Positions 31,824 through 33,767 of a stretch of 33,767 nucleotides of DNA are shown in pieces. The first letter of the stretch is position 1. Each line of letters begins with the position of its first letter. Below the pieces are notes generated by a model that was not told the DNA's origin, ran no database searches, and saw nothing but the letters and a program-made list of their open reading frames with translations. This DNA is from Clostridiales bacterium (GTDB lineage: Bacteria > Bacillota > Clostridia > Oscillospirales > Oscillospiraceae), in contig JAJBUK010000010.1 of NCBI GenBank assembly GCA_020860385.1, forward strand, positions 1-33,767, written 5' to 3'. The translations under genes and the position numbers were made by a program.

Positions 31824-33008
31824 ATGAACATAGCTTTTATTCCGGTAAGGGGCGGAAGCAAATCAATACCTCTGAAAAATATAAAACCTATTTGTGGTAA
31901 GCCGCTCGTTTACTGGACAGTAAAAGCTGCTTGCCAGTGCAAATACATTGATGTAGTCTACATTGCTACAGACAGCGAAAAGATTAAAGAAACTGTGGAA
32001 GCGTTTAAGTGCGGGGAGGAAGCGGAAAATTTCTCCAAGGCACAAGTAATTGGAAGAAGTGCAGAGTCAGCGTCTGACACAGCATCCACAGAATTTGCAA
32101 TGCTTGAGTTCGCGGCAAATTATGAGTTTGACAACATTGTTCTTGTCCAGGCCACGTCCCCCATGCTTACGGCAGCTGATTTGGATGGCGGATTTGAGCT
32201 GTTCAACACCGATGGAACAGATTCTGTACTCTCTGTTGTCCGCCAGTATAGATTCCTGTGGGACAAGGATAAGAACGGAAATGTAAATCCGAGTAATTAT
32301 GATGTTTTTCATCGTCCCCGCCGCCAAGAGTTTGACGGTTACTTGATGGAAAACGGTGCATTTTATATTTCTTCCAAGGCTGACCTGATTAAGTATCAGA
32401 ACCGTGTTTCAGGCAATATCAAGGCCTATGAAATGTGTGAGGACAGCGCATTTGAGATTGACGAGCTAAGTGACTGGATCATCATTGAGGCGTTGATGAG
32501 GAAGAGTGGGGTTGCCAAAGAACAGGGTGTCGCTGAAGAGAAGAAGAGCATTCCTGATATCAAGATGTTCCTGACGGACTGTGACGGGTGTCTGACTGAT
32601 GGCGGGATGTACTACTCCGAGAATGGAGATGAGTTAAAGAAATTCAATACCAGGGACGGTATGGGATTTGCGTTACTTCGTGCCAAAGGAATAATTACGG
32701 GAATTGTTACATCGGAGTCCGTTGACCTTAACAGAAGACGAGCAGAAAAGCTAAAGCTGGATATTCTTGAATCTGGCTGCAAGGACAAGGTAGCAGCCGT
32801 GAAGAGGTTGTGTGAGCAGTATGGAGTTGAGATGGAAAATGTTGCGTATGTTGGCGATGACATAAATGACATGGAAGTTATCAAAATGGTAGGTTACGGA
32901 TGCGCTCCTGCGGATGCAATGCCACAGGTGAGGGCTGTTGCAGACTATGTGACTAAGGCTAAAGGCGGCGAGGGCGTTATCCGGGAAGTGGTGGAGATGC
33001 TTGTATGA
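31824..33008 (+). CDS. neuA: Bifunctional CMP-nonulosonate synthetase / HAD phosphatase (NeuA-HAD)
   Basis: 394 residues. Residues about 1-230 are an acylneuraminate cytidylyltransferase: IPVRGGSKSIPLKNIKPICGKPL (in parts: IPVRGGSKSIPLKNI, KPICGKPL), YIATDSEKI, LVQATSPMLTAADLDGG, and ENGAFYISSK. Residues about 248-394 are a KdsC-like HAD phosphatase: LTDCDGCLTDGG with nucleophile Asp252 and Asp254, VTSESVDLNRRRAEKL, and GDDINDMEVIKMVG. A fused phosphatase next to the cytidylyltransferase is the arrangement used when the NeuB product is a 9-phosphate, so this protein may dephosphorylate and then activate it with CTP. ATG 31824 follows the O-acetyltransferase stop directly and overlaps nothing; the next gene starts inside its stop codon (ATGA). 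Confidence 0.93.
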   Translation: MNIAFIPVRGGSKSIPLKNIKPICGKPLVYWTVKAACQCKYIDVVYIATDSEKIKETVEAFKCGEEAENFSKAQVIGRSAESASDTASTEFAMLEFAANYEFDNIVLVQATSPMLTAADLDGGFELFNTDGTDSVLSVVRQYRFLWDKDKNGNVNPSNYDVFHRPRRQEFDGYLMENGAFYISSKADLIKYQNRVSGNIKAYEMCEDSAFEIDELSDWIIIEALMRKSGVAKEQGVAEEKKSIPDIKMFLTDCDGCLTDGGMYYSENGDELKKFNTRDGMGFALLRAKGIITGIVTSESVDLNRRRAEKLKLDILESGCKDKVAAVKRLCEQYGVEMENVAYVGDDINDMEVIKMVGYGCAPADAMPQVRAVADYVTKAKGGEGVIREVVEMLV

Positions 33009-33767
33009 TAGATTCACAAGAGGATTTAATATCTGTAATTGTACCAATCTTTAAAGTAGAAAAGGATTTACCATCTTGCGTAAAAAGCATCCAAGCTCAA
33101 ACGTATACAAATCTTGAGATATTCTTGGTTGATGATGGCTCGCCAGACAATTGTCCCCAAATTTGTGATGCCTTGCGGGAGTCAGATTCGAGAATTCAGG
33201 TGATTCACAAAGCGAATGGTGGCTTATCTGATGCTAGAAATGTTGCACTCGACAAGTGTACGGGAAAGTATGTGATTTTTGTTGATAGCGATGATTTGGT
33301 TCACCCAGAAATGATAAAAATACTTCATTTACTTTGCGTAGAGAATAAAACGGAGATTGCAGTCTGCAATTATTTATCTGTAGCTACAAGGGATTTTCAA
33401 TATAATGCTCTCGTAAATGCTCATACGAGAAGCAGTGAGATTGAAATATTATCACCCGAAGCTGCTTTGATTTACATGATGGATGTTTACAAAAATTTTC
33501 AAGTTGCTGCTTGGAACAAGATGTATGAGAGAAAATTATTTGATCATGTGAGATATCCTGTGGGTATATATTATGAGGATATCGCAACCACGTATAAGCT
33601 AATTGGACAGTGCAATTCTGTTGCATATACACATGAACAGTTATACTTCTATCAATTGCGGGATAGTTCAATAACGCGGTCGGGATATAATTCTCGCGAC
33701 TTAGATAAAGTTAAAAATTCGGGAGAACTATTATCTTATGTTGAAATTAACTACCCATCAATAAAGG
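33005..33767 (+). CDS. Glycosyltransferase family 2, 3'-partial
   Basis: Inverting GT-A glycosyltransferase; 254 codons are visible and the frame is open to the window edge. It has the family-typical start LISVIVPIFKVEKDLPSCVKSIQAQTYTNLEI (in parts: ISVIVPIFKVEKDLP, SIQAQTYTNLEI), LVDDGSPDN with the nucleotide-binding Asp residues, NGGLSDARNVALDKCTGKYV, the DxD motif VDSDDLVHPEM, and the YYEDIATTYKL segment that supplies the base. ATG 33005 overlaps the neuA stop, so it belongs to the same operon. The specific sugar cannot be told. Confidence 0.92.
   Translation, partial: MIDSQEDLISVIVPIFKVEKDLPSCVKSIQAQTYTNLEIFLVDDGSPDNCPQICDALRESDSRIQVIHKANGGLSDARNVALDKCTGKYVIFVDSDDLVHPEMIKILHLLCVENKTEIAVCNYLSVATRDFQYNALVNAHTRSSEIEILSPEAALIYMMDVYKNFQVAAWNKMYERKLFDHVRYPVGIYYEDIATTYKLIGQCNSVAYTHEQLYFYQLRDSSITRSGYNSRDLDKVKNSGELLSYVEINYPSIK

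Noticed and set aside
33384-33671. 95-codon minus-strand open frame at the right edge
   Set aside because: It lies opposite a clear GT2 gene on the plus strand that is open to the window end.

Overview
The window looks like chromosomal DNA of a spore-forming member of the Clostridia, probably a gut Oscillospiraceae-type organism. Three things point that way: a complete eight-gene spoIIIA sporulation operon, Firmicute-style housekeeping genes (glmM, tsaE, tsaB, upp, a SEDS cell-wall polymerase) with clear SD sites and sigma-A promoters, and the GC-rich codon use of the left two thirds. The assignment is inference; there is no rRNA or other direct marker, and I saw no tRNA gene.

Layout. 1-6021 is the C-terminal two thirds or so of a giant cyclic beta-1,2-glucan synthase (GT84 plus GH94), with an in-frame TAG near the window edge. 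6022-7380 holds a hairpin-rich leader, lgt and a strong terminator. 7464-12205 is spoIIIAA to spoIIIAH, tightly overlapped. 12234-15250 has a nitroreductase, a TagH/Wzt-type ABC ATPase with no permease beside it, and glmM. A convergent SEDS gene (rodA/ftsW family) on the minus strand and tsaE on the plus strand are fired from back-to-back extended -10 promoters. tsaE, tsaB and upp follow, ending in a strong terminator at 18.5 kb.

From 18.5 kb to the right edge the window is a surface-polysaccharide (capsule/EPS) locus. A GC-rich assembly module comes first: a long structured leader, a Wzz-like chain-length regulator, a BY-kinase, a PHP phosphatase, a membrane-anchored apparently dead deacetylase-like protein, and a priming sugar transferase. 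After about 23.3 kb base composition drops sharply. A structured non-coding segment, a truncated UDP-glucose dehydrogenase and a 0.5-kb stretch of degenerate GGGTAGAC repeats lead into a low-GC serotype-like cassette. That cassette holds a GT4, an acyltransferase 3, a radical SAM protein, a GT52-like sialyltransferase, a NeuB-type synthase, a CBS-cupin fusion, a hexapeptide O-acetyltransferase, a NeuA-HAD fusion and a GT2 cut by the window end.

How it may work together. The cassette can make and use a CMP-activated nonulosonic acid. A NeuB-type synthase, an HAD phosphatase fused to the CMP-transferase, and a phosphomannose-isomerase-like cupin, with no NeuC in view, fit a KDN (mannose-6-P to KDN-9-P) route at least as well as Neu5Ac. 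Two modifying enzymes carry long G tracts inside the coding frame: G8 in the acyltransferase (currently out of frame) and G9 in the O-acetyltransferase (currently in frame). A third tract (G10) lies just upstream of the capsule promoter. The best candidate for an undescribed system here is therefore a phase-variable, acylated nonulosonate capsule in a spore-forming gut anaerobe.
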